DNA of 64,000 nt, taken from the NCBI RefSeq assembly GCF_000147875.1, contig NC_014507.1, positions 1,612,001 through 1,676,000 of the forward strand, read 5' to 3'. The notes beneath the pieces are model-generated. The model did not search any database. It saw only the letters and a list, made by a program, of their open reading frames with translations, and was not told the DNA's origin. This DNA comes from Methanolacinia petrolearia DSM 11571. Lineage in GTDB: Archaea; Halobacteriota; Methanomicrobia; Methanomicrobiales; Methanomicrobiaceae. This document shows, piece by piece, positions 35,284-45,320 of this stretch (position 1 is its first letter; each line of letters begins with the position of its first letter). Both the position numbers and the translations under genes were made by a program.

Positions 35284-37437
35284 ATGAGCGAAAGAGAAGA
35301 CCGTTATGCAACGATCAGGGAGTTCTTACAGGAAAAATACCCTGAAGCGGTTTCGATCTCCACGATATCAAGGCAACTCAATATGAACCGGGGGTCGGTT
35401 GCCAAATATCTCGAAGTCCTCCAGTCTCACGGCAACGTGATCATGAAACCATATGGGAAATCAAAATTATATTCCATTGCCCAGAACGTGGCATTCGACG
35501 ATCTCTTCGACTATATTTCCGATGCAATCGTAATTCTCGATGCAGACCTGCATATCCTGATGGTCAATAAAAGCTTCATCGAGACCTTCAATATAAGATC
35601 CGGGAAAAAGATCATAGGAAATGAATTATCCAGGATCAACCTGGCTCTTTTAGACAATCCAACGGTCCTTGAGAACATCGACAGGATACTCAATTCACGT
35701 GTCTTTATCAACGAGATGCTGCTCATCGAAAGGGGAACGGACAGGATCTTTCTTACCGAATTCGTATCCACGGTAATCCCGTCCATCTCATTTACCGGAA
35801 AACCGGGCATCATGATTAGCCTCCGTGACATTACAACATGGAAGAAGACCGAGGAGGCGCTGAAGAGCAGCGAACAGAAGATCCGCACCCTCTTCGAAGA
35901 AGTGCCGAGCGGAATCATTCTCTTCCGGGAGGACGGGACCATCCTGAACGCAAACAGGGCGTCGCTCGACATCCTCGGGCTCACGAGATTCACCGACCTC
36001 GAAGAATTCAAGCTCCATGACATCATGTGCTCGAGGGAGATAATCCAGAACCTGATCAGGCAGGGGGAGATCGCCGAACTGACTCTTTCATGCAACTTCG
36101 ACAGGCTGAAGTCGCATACCCTGACATCGACAAAAAAATCCGGCATTGCATATTTCCAGATCGTCTTTGCACCTGTCACGGATAAAACAGGCAAATCATC
36201 CAGCGAATTCTTTATTCTCTTCCTCGATATCACCGCCAAAAAGATCGCCGAGAAGCAGCTGAAAGAGCGCTACCAGGGGATCGTGAACAACCTGCCGGGC
36301 ATAGTATACCAGTTCTACGCACGCGATTCGGGAGAATGGGGGGTTTATTATGTCAACGAACGTACTCAGGAGATCTACGGGGTTCCGACCGAACCGCTGA
36401 AGAACTGGTTTGACAGGTACGGGGAATGCATCGCACCGGAGGACCAGGAACGCTGGTTCGATTCGATCCACGATGTGATAAAAAGGGTAGCACCATGGGA
36501 GTTTGAAGGAAGGTTCATCAAACCGTCGGGGGAGGAGATGTACATCCGTGGGATCTCACAACCGGTTCGCCTGAAGCACGAGACGGTATGGAACGGAATA
36601 TTCTTAGACATTACCGACAGGAGGATGGCCGAGGAGGCATTGCGCATGAGTGAAGAGCGACTCAGGGGTATTACAAGCAACCTGCCGGGCATAGTATACC
36701 AGTTCTATGCACGAAATCCAAGAGAATGGGGTACCTACTATGTAGACGAACGCTCCACCGAAGTCTACGGCATACCCCCGGACCCGGTTGATACCTGGAT
36801 CCTGCGCTACGGTGATTACATCGCTCCCGAGGACCAGGAAAGATGGCTCAACTCGATCCAGGACGTGATCGAGACGGTTAAAAAATGGGAGTTCGAAGGA
36901 AGGTTCATCAGACCGGACGGGGAGGAGATGTATATCAGGGTGCTGTCGCAGCCGGTCAGGCTCAGAAACGAGACTGTATGGAACGGTATCATTCTCGATA
37001 TTACGGACCGCAGAAAGGCTGAAGAGGCACTGCGGCGGACCGAACTGAAAGAGGCAAGGTATCACTCGTTCTTCGAGAACACCTGCAACGGCGTATTGAT
37101 CTATGAACCGCTGGAAAACGGTGATCACATCATTAAAGACGTCAACAAGATGACCGCATCGCTCCTGCGGATGGACAAAGAAGACATTGTAGGAAAGAGA
37201 CTTTTTGAAGAGTTCCCTGACCTGCCCGACCCGTATGTAAGGGATCTGCTTCATCGTGTCCTGATTACTGAAAAACCCGAGTTCGTCGCACCGCTGAAGT
37301 ACAGGAACCGCGAAGAGTTCCCCTGGATCTCCCATTATGTGTTCAAACTTCCTTCCGGTGAGATTGCATCGTTTATGATAGATGTGACCGATGTCGTGAA
37401 GGACGACGCGAAGCCCGCAAAACGGAAAGCAAAGTGA
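35284..37437 (+). CDS. HTH regulator with five PAS domains
   Basis: A 717-residue protein from ATG 35284; an earlier ATG at 35185 cannot be excluded as neither has a strong ribosome-binding site. Residues 1-65 are a winged helix (VSISTISRQLNMNRGSVAKYLEVLQSHG). Five PAS units follow: about 66-190, 200-315, 330-450, 460-575 and 585-710. Units 3 and 4 are internal duplicates, both starting with NLPGIVYQFYAR and containing WNGI(F/I)LDITDRR. No histidine kinase, cyclase or receiver domain is present. This suggests a one-component regulator in which PAS sensing acts directly on DNA binding. Confidence 0.88.
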   Translation: MSEREDRYATIREFLQEKYPEAVSISTISRQLNMNRGSVAKYLEVLQSHGNVIMKPYGKSKLYSIAQNVAFDDLFDYISDAIVILDADLHILMVNKSFIETFNIRSGKKIIGNELSRINLALLDNPTVLENIDRILNSRVFINEMLLIERGTDRIFLTEFVSTVIPSISFTGKPGIMISLRDITTWKKTEEALKSSEQKIRTLFEEVPSGIILFREDGTILNANRASLDILGLTRFTDLEEFKLHDIMCSREIIQNLIRQGEIAELTLSCNFDRLKSHTLTSTKKSGIAYFQIVFAPVTDKTGKSSSEFFILFLDITAKKIAEKQLKERYQGIVNNLPGIVYQFYARDSGEWGVYYVNERTQEIYGVPTEPLKNWFDRYGECIAPEDQERWFDSIHDVIKRVAPWEFEGRFIKPSGEEMYIRGISQPVRLKHETVWNGIFLDITDRRMAEEALRMSEERLRGITSNLPGIVYQFYARNPREWGTYYVDERSTEVYGIPPDPVDTWILRYGDYIAPEDQERWLNSIQDVIETVKKWEFEGRFIRPDGEEMYIRVLSQPVRLRNETVWNGIILDITDRRKAEEALRRTELKEARYHSFFENTCNGVLIYEPLENGDHIIKDVNKMTASLLRMDKEDIVGKRLFEEFPDLPDPYVRDLLHRVLITEKPEFVAPLKYRNREEFPWISHYVFKLPSGEIASFMIDVTDVVKDDAKPAKRKAK

Positions 37438-37933
37438 GAACAGCAACACGATAACCGGCATAATTTCAGCAGACCATCAACTCCTTTTTTGCGCCATTGT
37501 ATACAAAACCTGTATTTCACATATGATTGCATAGTTATTGGCGAGCAATAGAATGCTGCTTCACGCACCGATTATCATCTTTAATCGGATAATCTGGCAA
37601 CTATGGCCGGTTAAGCTGATGTAATATACCTCTAATTAGTGACATCCAAAAGTCCCGCCCAATGGCGAGCAATAAAAAATAGCTTTATTTTTAACCTGAA
37701 GAAATTACAGAATGTGGATAAGAGTCCACGAAAACCGGAAGCAGACTAAAGCATGGGCGAGGCAGCCTGATTCACACTAGCGAGGTGACACAGCTTACGA
37801 AAGGTATCTCCTCATAACACGTGAACACAGCTGAACACGCCGATCAATATATGATCAGAAATGTTATTCAATATTTTGGTCGCCGGTTCCGCCTTCCATG
37901 CATTGCCTCTTTTCCGGAAAGGAGGTATTAAAG
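37438..37933. other. Non-coding region upstream of adf
   Basis: Contains a hairpin CCGATTA-TCATCT-TTAATCGG at 37568-37588, two copies of TGGCGAGCAATA about 120 bases apart (about 37541 and 37662), and a palindrome GATCAATATATGATC near 37842-37856 that may include the adf TATA box. GGAGGT at 37921 is the adf ribosome-binding site. No gene is supported. Confidence 0.5.
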
Positions 37934-38926
37934 ATGGACACAAAAGTTGGTTATTTCGCATCGATCGAGCAGTACAAGCCGATGGATGCACTTGAACAGT
38001 CAGTACGTGCAGAAAAAGTCGGATTCGATTCCATCTGGGTCGACGACCACTTCCACCCCTGGTACCACGACGACGCACAGTCGGGCCAGGCATGGGCATG
38101 GATGGGTGCAACTCTCCAGGCGACCAAGAAGGTATTTGTCTCGACATGCATCACATGCCCCATTCTCAGGTACAATCCCGGTGTCGTTGCACAGACCTTC
38201 GCCACACTCCGCCAGATGTACCCGAAGCGTGTCGGTATCGCGGTAGGAGCGGGAGAGGCATTGAACGAAGTTCCGGTCACCGGACAGTGGCCCAGCGTTC
38301 CGGAAAGGCAGGAGATGACGGTCGAGGCAATCGAGGTCATGAGAAAACTCTGGGAGAGCGATAAACCCGTCACCTTCAAGGGCAAGTACTACAACCTTGA
38401 AAAGGCGTTCATGTACACCAAGCCCGACGACGAAGTCCCGCTTTACTTCAGCGGAATGGGACCCAAGGGTGCAAAACTCGCAGGAAAGTACGGCGACCAC
38501 CTGATGACGGTCTCCGCCGACACCGATACGCTCAGGAACATGACGATCCCGAAGTTCGAAGAGGGTGCAAAGGAAGCAGGCAAGGACCCGAAGAAGATGG
38601 AGAAGGCCATGCTGATCTGGTACTCCGTCGATCCCGACTTCGAGAAGGCCGTAGAAGGAAACAGGTTCTGGGCAGGATGCCTTGTCCCGTCTATGTTCAA
38701 GTACCGTGTCAGCGACCCGCCGGAAGTTCAGGCACATGCAAACCTCGTACACACAGATACGATAAAGAAGAACTTCCTCTGTGCTACCGATGCCGAAGGT
38801 CTGATCAAGGAGATCGAGAGGTTCAAGGAAGCAGGTATAAATCACTTCTGCCTTGGAAATTCGAGCCCGAACGTCAACTACGGTATCGACATCTTCAAGG
38901 AAGTTATTCCGGCAGTAAGAGACTGA
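37934..38926 (+). CDS. adf: F420-dependent secondary alcohol dehydrogenase
   Basis: A 330-residue luciferase-like (TIM-barrel) F420 oxidoreductase. It matches Adf of Methanoculleus thermophilus in length and in long blocks I recognise, such as YFASIEQYKPMDALEQ, FDSIWVDDHFHPWYHD and INHFCLGNSSPNVNYGIDIF. Adf oxidises secondary alcohols such as 2-propanol to ketones while reducing F420, providing electrons for methanogenesis. The ATG at 37934 has GGAGGT seven bases upstream. Other F420-dependent relatives (Mer, Fgd) are less similar. A cupin gene follows after 46 bases. Confidence 0.92.
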   Translation: MDTKVGYFASIEQYKPMDALEQSVRAEKVGFDSIWVDDHFHPWYHDDAQSGQAWAWMGATLQATKKVFVSTCITCPILRYNPGVVAQTFATLRQMYPKRVGIAVGAGEALNEVPVTGQWPSVPERQEMTVEAIEVMRKLWESDKPVTFKGKYYNLEKAFMYTKPDDEVPLYFSGMGPKGAKLAGKYGDHLMTVSADTDTLRNMTIPKFEEGAKEAGKDPKKMEKAMLIWYSVDPDFEKAVEGNRFWAGCLVPSMFKYRVSDPPEVQAHANLVHTDTIKKNFLCATDAEGLIKEIERFKEAGINHFCLGNSSPNVNYGIDIFKEVIPAVRD

Positions 38927-38972
38927 ATCAATCCACTTCATTCTTTTCAGCCTTAAGAACAGGAGGATAGAA

Positions 38973-39365
38973 ATGTACCATAAAAACAACAAAGACGCGT
39001 TTGATAAAGGGGTTGTTTTCTTCTCCGATATCGAGATAGAAAGCGACAAGAAGGAATGGTACGAGCACCCGGCATGCAAAGGGGTATTTCTCAAGGATCT
39101 CGTAACAGGCAAGGATACGGACGGCAGATTCAGCTATCACCTTGTCCGTGTACAGAAAAACTGCGAGGTCATGGATCATGATCATGAAACCCAGTGGGAG
39201 TTCAACAGGGTAATCGGCGGGAAAGGAGTCTTCTTAATGGGAGACAAAGAGATCGTTCTCGCCCCCGGGCAGACCTTCGTCACACCGCCGAAGATCCATC
39301 ATACCGTAAGTGCATATGACGACGAATTATCGCTCCTTGCGGTATTCATTCCGGCACTGGCATGA
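38973..39365 (+). CDS. Cupin-domain protein
   Basis: A 130-residue single-domain cupin. The two motifs are visible: VMDHDHETQWEFNRVIGGKG and GQTFVTPPKIHHTVSA, with histidines placed to bind a metal. AGGAGGAT precedes the ATG. It lies 46 bases behind adf on the same strand and may share its transcript. The substrate is unknown. Confidence 0.85.
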   Translation: MYHKNNKDAFDKGVVFFSDIEIESDKKEWYEHPACKGVFLKDLVTGKDTDGRFSYHLVRVQKNCEVMDHDHETQWEFNRVIGGKGVFLMGDKEIVLAPGQTFVTPPKIHHTVSAYDDELSLLAVFIPALA

Positions 39366-39572
39366 TTGCAGCACACAAATTCCCTCTCGCTTCATCCCGG
39401 ACAAAATTCCACCAATCATTTTTTTTCTCCGGGAACCGACACTGACACCACTTTGAAAAAAATTTATGAAATAACGGATCATCCACACTTCTTTTTTATT
39501 CTAAACTGATTATTGCGGCGTATGTTTGCCTGAAAAAAATGAAATGCTTGATTATTAGATCCTTTTAAAGAT

Positions 39573-40712
39573 CTAATCTGTTGTAATCCTCTCAAATCCT
39601 CCCGATTGCTTTGTAATTGTGGAATATGCTCCTTTGCCGTTGAATTCTTTCATAATTTCATCGGAAACTGCAATTACATCCACATCACTGAAACGATCGG
39701 GGTACAATACTGAACCGACATAATAACTGTCTGCAAAGACGAGTTCATGGTTTAGGCCATATCCGGGATAGGGGAGTACTCCGTAGACTTCTCCTTCATC
39801 AACGGCCTTAACAGTGTCATAAAGGCCGGATGAAAGTTCATCCTTTATCAGTACAATGTTTGATACATCTGCAAAGATTACTGACGGGTCCCAGCCGATA
39901 ATCTGCTCTTTGCTGATCTCAACCGTATTTGAGGCTGACTCTACTCCTGAAGCGACATTATCGGAATTTGTCCAGACAAACGGCGGGTACTTGATCTGTG
40001 TCGAGGCAAGACCGAAGGCACCCTGCTTTGACAGACCGCCTACATAAACAGGCACTATTTCATCCTCTGATATGCCGTCCGTTCTCTCTTCCAGGTCGGT
40101 TACAAGGCTTTTAATATAGGATTTCAGTTCTACCGCCCTTTCTTCCTTATCGATTATTTTTGCGATCAGGTCAAGTGATTGATAGAGATCGTTGTTGTCG
40201 TCCATATAATCTATAAAACCTATTCTTCCCACTCCCGGTTCAATTACGACAACCGGGATTCCGGTTTTTGCCTGGAGTTCGTCGGCGGTTGCAACATCAA
40301 AATAGGATGCAACAATAAGATCGGGTGATACTTTGACAATCTCTTCCAGGTAAGGAGTACCTGCACCGCCTGCGTCAACTATTGGAAGTTCCTTCAGCTC
40401 AGGATGTGCAGCAAGGTAGGGATATTTTGAAAAAGATTTGTTTTCAGTTTCGCTTATTCCCTTGATGAGATCAATTGCATCGAGGTATGAGAATACTCTT
40501 GTACTTCCCTGTGCGATTGGAACAACTGAGTTTATCTGCTTCGGAACCTCAACTTCACGGCCAATCATATCTGTAACGGTAATTGTGTTTACAGAGGTTG
40601 ATTGTTCTTCCGGAGACTGAATAGTCTGATTTTGGGATGTACATCCACAAATTAATGTAGCAGAAATTATTACCATAACCAGAAACAGCAACAATTTGGT
40701 GTTAACATTCAT
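39573..40712 (-). CDS. ABC transporter solute-binding lipoprotein (BtuF/FhuD type)
   Basis: A 379-residue protein from ATG 40712 (an ATG six codons upstream is also possible). Its signal ends in lipobox LICGC at about residue 23, followed by a Gln/Ser/Thr linker. The class III binding fold is shown by VTDMIGREVEVPKQINSVVP at the N-terminal domain start and IVKVSPDLIVASYFD. Members carry corrinoids, iron-siderophores, tungstate-like or other metal complexes. No permease or ATPase gene is adjacent. Its place between adf and fdhBA gives no firm clue to the ligand. Confidence 0.88.
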   Translation of the reverse strand: MNVNTKLLLFLVMVIISATLICGCTSQNQTIQSPEEQSTSVNTITVTDMIGREVEVPKQINSVVPIAQGSTRVFSYLDAIDLIKGISETENKSFSKYPYLAAHPELKELPIVDAGGAGTPYLEEIVKVSPDLIVASYFDVATADELQAKTGIPVVVIEPGVGRIGFIDYMDDNNDLYQSLDLIAKIIDKEERAVELKSYIKSLVTDLEERTDGISEDEIVPVYVGGLSKQGAFGLASTQIKYPPFVWTNSDNVASGVESASNTVEISKEQIIGWDPSVIFADVSNIVLIKDELSSGLYDTVKAVDEGEVYGVLPYPGYGLNHELVFADSYYVGSVLYPDRFSDVDVIAVSDEIMKEFNGKGAYSTITKQSGGFERITTD

Positions 40713-40849
40713 TATTTTAATTCTACTCATCCATTTTAATATTTTTTGAATTAGAATTGATCCTGATTTTGAGCATGTCTTAATAGGATCAGGGTAATCG
40801 AATAGAAATGAAATTTCAACATGCCAATACGGGCAGAATGAAACCCGAA

Positions 40850-41074
40850 GGATACTTCCCCCTTTGCAGGGCAGGCGAAAACCGGAAATGCCCGGAAACT
40901 CCTTTTGAAGATGCCGGCAAGCATTCGGACAACTGATCTCCCCCAGTCCTCTGCTATCTGCCGCTTTACAATCATTTCCCCTATATCCCAATAAAGTCCG
41001 ACCAGCTCTTCATTAACAGCTCCAAGTTCACGGTATTGTACATCCCTCTGCCGGTCTTTCAACACGACAAACAA
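40850..41074 (-). pseudogene. DUF1016/YhcG-type nuclease remnant
   Basis: Read on the minus strand from 41074 the frame gives VQYRELGAVNEELVGLYWDI, then GEMIVKRQIAEDWGRSVVRM, the N-terminal domain of DUF1016 (YhcG, PDDEXK-type) proteins. Near 40925 similarity continues in another frame (HLQKEFPGISGF, the usual next motif). The rest of the gene, including the nuclease domain, is absent. It is a frameshifted, truncated relic of a gene usually linked to mobile or defence regions. Confidence 0.72.
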
Positions 41075-41424
41075 ATTGCCATAGTCCCAGGGTAAAAAAA
41101 GACAAACATTTGTATTTAATATTTATTTTCCATTCAAACTTGAATTCAGTTATCGGTCATCGTAGTTTTGTAAGAACATCTATTCTTTATTTCTCTGATA
41201 AAAGACTCTTGATCATCCAATTCAGGAATTTTTATGCTAAGAATAGCTGAATGGTCTCTATTTGCCATCGAAAATGGGGAACAATCGAAGACCATCCGGC
41301 TGCCCACCGGATTCCTGTCCGATCGATCATTCCACCGTTGTTGTAGAGAGATTTCATATGAGGCCCAAGCACTTATTTCCACTATCCGGCGAACCGGGGA
41401 AATGAAAAAAATGAAGGGCCGGAT
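41075..41424. other. Non-coding stretch before fdhB stop
   Basis: Short frames on both strands (41146-41382 minus; 41234-41424 plus) have no recognisable motif. Some of it may be further decayed DNA of the DUF1016 relic. Nothing else is supported. Confidence 0.35.
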
Positions 41425-42681
41425 TTATTTCAGGCAACCCTTCGCCTGGCCGAAGATGTTGAAGATCTGGTCGTCACCAGTATCGTTCAGGCGCTTTCTC
41501 TCCGCCGGCTCCTCAACGAGAGCTAGCACAGGAAGGTCAAGATTGACACCAGGTTCGTAACCGAACATCTCCTGCATCTCAAGCTGGATTGCGTGCATGA
41601 AGAGGGAATTAGGGATGTCCATTGCACAGCGTTCCTCGCACTGGCCGCAGTTGATGCATGAATCCGCAATATGCGAGTACCGGATCAGGTGGAACATGAA
41701 AGGAGGCGGGATCTGTCCCCTCGGCACAAGGTACGGTTTCTTGGTGCTGCACTCTTTGCAATAACAGATCGGACACGCCTCGATGCACTGGTAGCACTTG
41801 ATGCACTTCGAGGTCTCATCCATCAGGAATTTAAGACGCTCCGTACCTTCTCCAAGTTTGCTGAACTGTTTCTCCCTGCACTTGTCCGCAAGCTTGAGCA
41901 TAGCGCCTTCGACCTTATCGCGTATAGCGAGACCCTTCGGGTCTGGTGCGGATGTCGAAATTGCACCCGCTTTCTCCGCCCCGGATACGAGATTTGCACC
42001 CTTCTCGCTGCATATCTCGATGAATGTCGCTTTACCGGCTTTATCACCGATGACACCCCAGTTCCCGCACGCGATATCGCACTGCCGCGGGATCTTCGTC
42101 TTGCAGCGCTGGCAGTTTGCACGCCTGCCAAATCCTTCCTCTTCTAGTTCATCTATGGAGATACCTTTCTCTCCGCCTTCGTACTCGATGATAAACTGTC
42201 CCTTGTCGATCTCTTCCTTTATAACGGAACCAGGATCGACACCGTACTTCTCAGTTATCATCCTTCTGGCGGTCATGGGACTCACTGTCCCGCCGCAGTT
42301 AAGACCGATCATTATAAAGTTGTCAAGACTCACCTGGTTCCTCTTGGCCAGTTCATACATCGCCTTTGCGTCACATCCCTTGAGAGTGACGGCAATCTTC
42401 ATGTCGCGACCGCCGTTGAAGTCCTCTTTGAAGATCTTTGGCAACAGCAGGGTCCCGCAATGAAGAGAACCCGCACACTCTACAATCTTTTCGGGATCTG
42501 TAACAAGAGTGGGGACAGCATCATACAGGTCCTGCCCCTTCTTCACTGCAAGTACGGCATCGACAAGTTTGTTTTCGAGAGCGTATTTCAGCAGTGCCGT
42601 AACGGCACCTCCGCACTCTCCTCTCTTCAGAATGTCCGCATCTCCGGCCCATGCATATACCATATCGCCTTTAGTCGTCAT
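41425..42681 (-). CDS. fdhB: F420-dependent formate dehydrogenase, beta subunit
   Basis: A 418-residue FdhB/FrhB-type flavoprotein that passes electrons from FdhA to coenzyme F420. Early motif GECGGAVTALLKYAL belongs to the F420/FAD domain. Two 4Fe-4S motifs occur in the C-terminal half: CIKCYQCIEACPICYC and CINCGQCEERCAMDIP. A middle Cys cluster (CQRCKTKIPRQCDIACG) is also typical. The start lies three bases after the fdhA stop, so the two are co-translated. Length matches methanogen FdhB. Confidence 0.95.
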   Translation of the reverse strand: MTTKGDMVYAWAGDADILKRGECGGAVTALLKYALENKLVDAVLAVKKGQDLYDAVPTLVTDPEKIVECAGSLHCGTLLLPKIFKEDFNGGRDMKIAVTLKGCDAKAMYELAKRNQVSLDNFIMIGLNCGGTVSPMTARRMITEKYGVDPGSVIKEEIDKGQFIIEYEGGEKGISIDELEEEGFGRRANCQRCKTKIPRQCDIACGNWGVIGDKAGKATFIEICSEKGANLVSGAEKAGAISTSAPDPKGLAIRDKVEGAMLKLADKCREKQFSKLGEGTERLKFLMDETSKCIKCYQCIEACPICYCKECSTKKPYLVPRGQIPPPFMFHLIRYSHIADSCINCGQCEERCAMDIPNSLFMHAIQLEMQEMFGYEPGVNLDLPVLALVEEPAERKRLNDTGDDQIFNIFGQAKGCLK

Positions 42682-42684
42682 ATC

Positions 42685-44751
42685 TCAGGCCTCCTCAATA
42701 GTTTCAATCTTCACGGCACATGCCTTGAACTCTGGGATCTTTGCAAGCGGGTCAAGAGCATTGTTCGTCAGCCTGTTGGCTGCACATTCCACGAAATGGA
42801 ATGGCATGAACATGACGCCCTTCTTGATGTCCTCCATCACCTTCGCGGCAACCGTGATCTCGCCCCTCCGGGATACCACCTTTACCATCTCACCGTTCCT
42901 GACACCAAGCTCCTTTGCATCCTCTTCGTTTATCTCGACCCAGCCTGTCTTTACCTCGTCATCAAGAGCCTTCGAGCGCCGTGTCATAGAACCGGTATGA
43001 TAATGCCAGATTATACGGCCGGTCGTGAAGCGGTACGGATATTCCTCGTCGGGAACCTCCGCCGGCGCTTTCCATTCGATTGCGTGAAATACTCCAAGTC
43101 CGTCGGGTGTTGCAAATTTTTCCGTATGAAGAATCGGAGTCCCGGGATGATCCACTGTCGGGCATGGCCAGTGAAGTGCCTCGGGGGTTCCGATCCTTTC
43201 ATAGTTCATGCCGTGGTAGGACGGGGTGAGTTCGGCGATCTCGTTGAAGACATCTTCCGGGGACGTGTACGGGAACTGGTCGGCATAGCCCATCACTGCA
43301 CTGAGCTCTGAGATAATTCTCCAGTCTTCCTTCGCCTCTCCCGGCGGTTCCTGCGCCTTCCTCCAGCGCTGGACACGTCGTTCGGTATTTGTCTGGCATC
43401 CGTCCTTCTCGGCGAAGCATGTCGCGGGGAGCACGACGTGTGCGTACTCGCAGGTCTCGGTAAAGAAAATATCCTGGACCACCAGGAAATCCAGGTTCTG
43501 GATCGCCTCCTCGACGTGGTTTAAGTCAGGTTCTGAGAGCAGCGGGTTTTCTCCCATAAGGTACATCGCCTTCAGCCTGCCCGGGTCGTCATGAAGGACA
43601 TTGAACATGGTGGTGATCTCAAAGCCGTTCTTAGGCTCTGCGATCCCGTCGGGAAATCCCCATGCGTCCTCGAACTTCTTGCGGACAGGACCGTCGACTA
43701 CTTTCTGGTATCCCGTGAATACATTCGGGAGCGCACCCATGTCGCAGGAACCTTGCACGTTGTTCTGGCCACGCAGAGCATTGACGCCGCCGCCGGGGAT
43801 GCCGATATTGCCCGTAAGCATCAGCAGATTCGCGGTGGACTTGACATTGTCGACGCCGACCGTGTGCTGGGTGAGACCCATAGAATAGAGAACCGTCGCC
43901 GACTCTGCCTTACCGAACCATTCGGCAGCGGTCCTGAGAGATTCTGCAGGAACGCCGACCAGTTCTCCGACGACCTCAGGAGTGTATCTTTCGAGAAGCA
44001 CTATTTTTTTGAGTTCTTCGTAATCCTTCGTCCTCTTCTCGATAAAATCCTTGTCTTCCCAGCCGTTTCTTATGATCTCCCCCATCATGCAGTTAAGAAT
44101 CGCGACGTCGCCGCCGCTGTAAAACTGCATATACAGATCTGACTGCCGGGCCGTCGGCGTAAACCTCGGGTCTGCATAGATGAACTTTGCTCCGGCAGCC
44201 TTCGCCTTCATAATCTGGCGCCCGATTAAAGGATGCTGCTCGAATGTGTTGCTGCCGAGACAGAATATGCACTTCGACTCGGATATATCAGGAATCGAAT
44301 TCGTCATCGCTCCCGAGCCGAATGAAGCGGCAAGGCCGACCACGGTGGAAGCATGGCACAGACGGGCGCAGTGATCTATATGACGCGTTTTAAGGACACC
44401 CCGTGCAAATTTCATCAGGGCATAATTATCCTCGTTGGAACAGCGTGCAGACGAGAGCACGGCACACTCCTCGGGTTGGTATTTTTTAAAATTTTCCGCG
44501 ATTATACTGTAGGCTTCATCCCACGTTGTCTCAACATATTTTCCGTCTTTTCTGACGAGCGGCTTCTTCAGGCGATCCTTGTGATTGATAAACTGCCATG
44601 CATATGTTCCCTTCGGACAGACCTTCCCTTCGTTGATAGGGGAGCGATAATACGGTGCTGTCCCGGTTACTTTTCCGTCCCTGACCGCCAGGTTAAACGT
44701 ACAACCGGTACCGCAATACGGACATGTTGTCTGGACATACTTGAAATCCAC
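42685..44751 (-). CDS. fdhA: F420-dependent formate dehydrogenase, alpha subunit
   Basis: A 688-residue molybdopterin (Mo or W) oxidoreductase that oxidises formate to CO2. The N-terminal 4Fe-4S ligands are C10, C13, C17 and C45. The active-site metal ligand is C132 in ARLCHASTV, encoded by TGC, so this is the cysteine and not the selenocysteine form. The C-terminal molybdopterin-guanine-dinucleotide domain is present (RFTTGRIIWHYHTGSMTRRS). It is the first gene of fdhAB. Minus-strand TATA-like TTAATATATAG lies near 44868-44880. FdhAB supplies reduced F420 and may join a heterodisulfide reductase complex. Confidence 0.96.
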   Translation of the reverse strand: MDFKYVQTTCPYCGTGCTFNLAVRDGKVTGTAPYYRSPINEGKVCPKGTYAWQFINHKDRLKKPLVRKDGKYVETTWDEAYSIIAENFKKYQPEECAVLSSARCSNEDNYALMKFARGVLKTRHIDHCARLCHASTVVGLAASFGSGAMTNSIPDISESKCIFCLGSNTFEQHPLIGRQIMKAKAAGAKFIYADPRFTPTARQSDLYMQFYSGGDVAILNCMMGEIIRNGWEDKDFIEKRTKDYEELKKIVLLERYTPEVVGELVGVPAESLRTAAEWFGKAESATVLYSMGLTQHTVGVDNVKSTANLLMLTGNIGIPGGGVNALRGQNNVQGSCDMGALPNVFTGYQKVVDGPVRKKFEDAWGFPDGIAEPKNGFEITTMFNVLHDDPGRLKAMYLMGENPLLSEPDLNHVEEAIQNLDFLVVQDIFFTETCEYAHVVLPATCFAEKDGCQTNTERRVQRWRKAQEPPGEAKEDWRIISELSAVMGYADQFPYTSPEDVFNEIAELTPSYHGMNYERIGTPEALHWPCPTVDHPGTPILHTEKFATPDGLGVFHAIEWKAPAEVPDEEYPYRFTTGRIIWHYHTGSMTRRSKALDDEVKTGWVEINEEDAKELGVRNGEMVKVVSRRGEITVAAKVMEDIKKGVMFMPFHFVECAANRLTNNALDPLAKIPEFKACAVKIETIEEA

Positions 44752-45320
44752 TAATTCACCTCTGATGCAATTTCTAAAAATCGCTAATTAAACGAATTAC
44801 ATTACTATTGATTAATGTTGGGTGTGTAAAACGAACCTCGGTCAATCAATTGTAATTTATAATTGCTATATATTAATTAAACGCTGTAAACTGCATAGCA
44901 ATTCGGTTGGGCAAAACTGATGCGCGGATTCGGGCAGCCATTTCCGCCCTGGTTTTCAGTGTGTTTCATATCGAAATAATTTGAGTGCATACCATCTTTT
45001 TCCGTCGTTTTGCCCTGATCTCAATAATTGTTGGTGACGATAATTTATTACAACTCGGATTCTGACCGCGAAGAATCACTCAGATCAGATACAATAAGTT
45101 TAGTTAACATATACAAAAAATATGTTGTTATGATTTATCTGATGTGGCGACACCCACCCATTTTTAATCAATTTAGTGATCAATTCTGCGCTTCACCTAT
45201 TCCAAAACCTGAAATGAGCTAAACACATTAACAAATATTTATTAATTATTTCAATAAATCAAACTATATTCATTAATAATCATTACGATGATACACTCAA
45301 TATTCATCAAAATAATCAGT
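44752..45320. other. Divergent regulatory region between fdhA and fwd operon
   Basis: AT-rich DNA with no supported gene. Candidate minus-strand promoter for fdhA at 44868-44880. Several repeated ATTAAT/TTAATAAT strings occur at 45225-45290. A frame at 45028-45222 has no coding character. Confidence 0.4.

Noticed and set aside
42685-44751. Selenocysteine codon in fdhA
   Set aside because: The active-site codon at residue 132 is TGC (cysteine), and no in-frame TGA interrupts the gene.
44752-45320. CRISPR-like array in the repeated ATTAAT strings
   Set aside because: The strings are short AT-rich motifs without regular spacing or unique spacers. No cas genes are present in the window.
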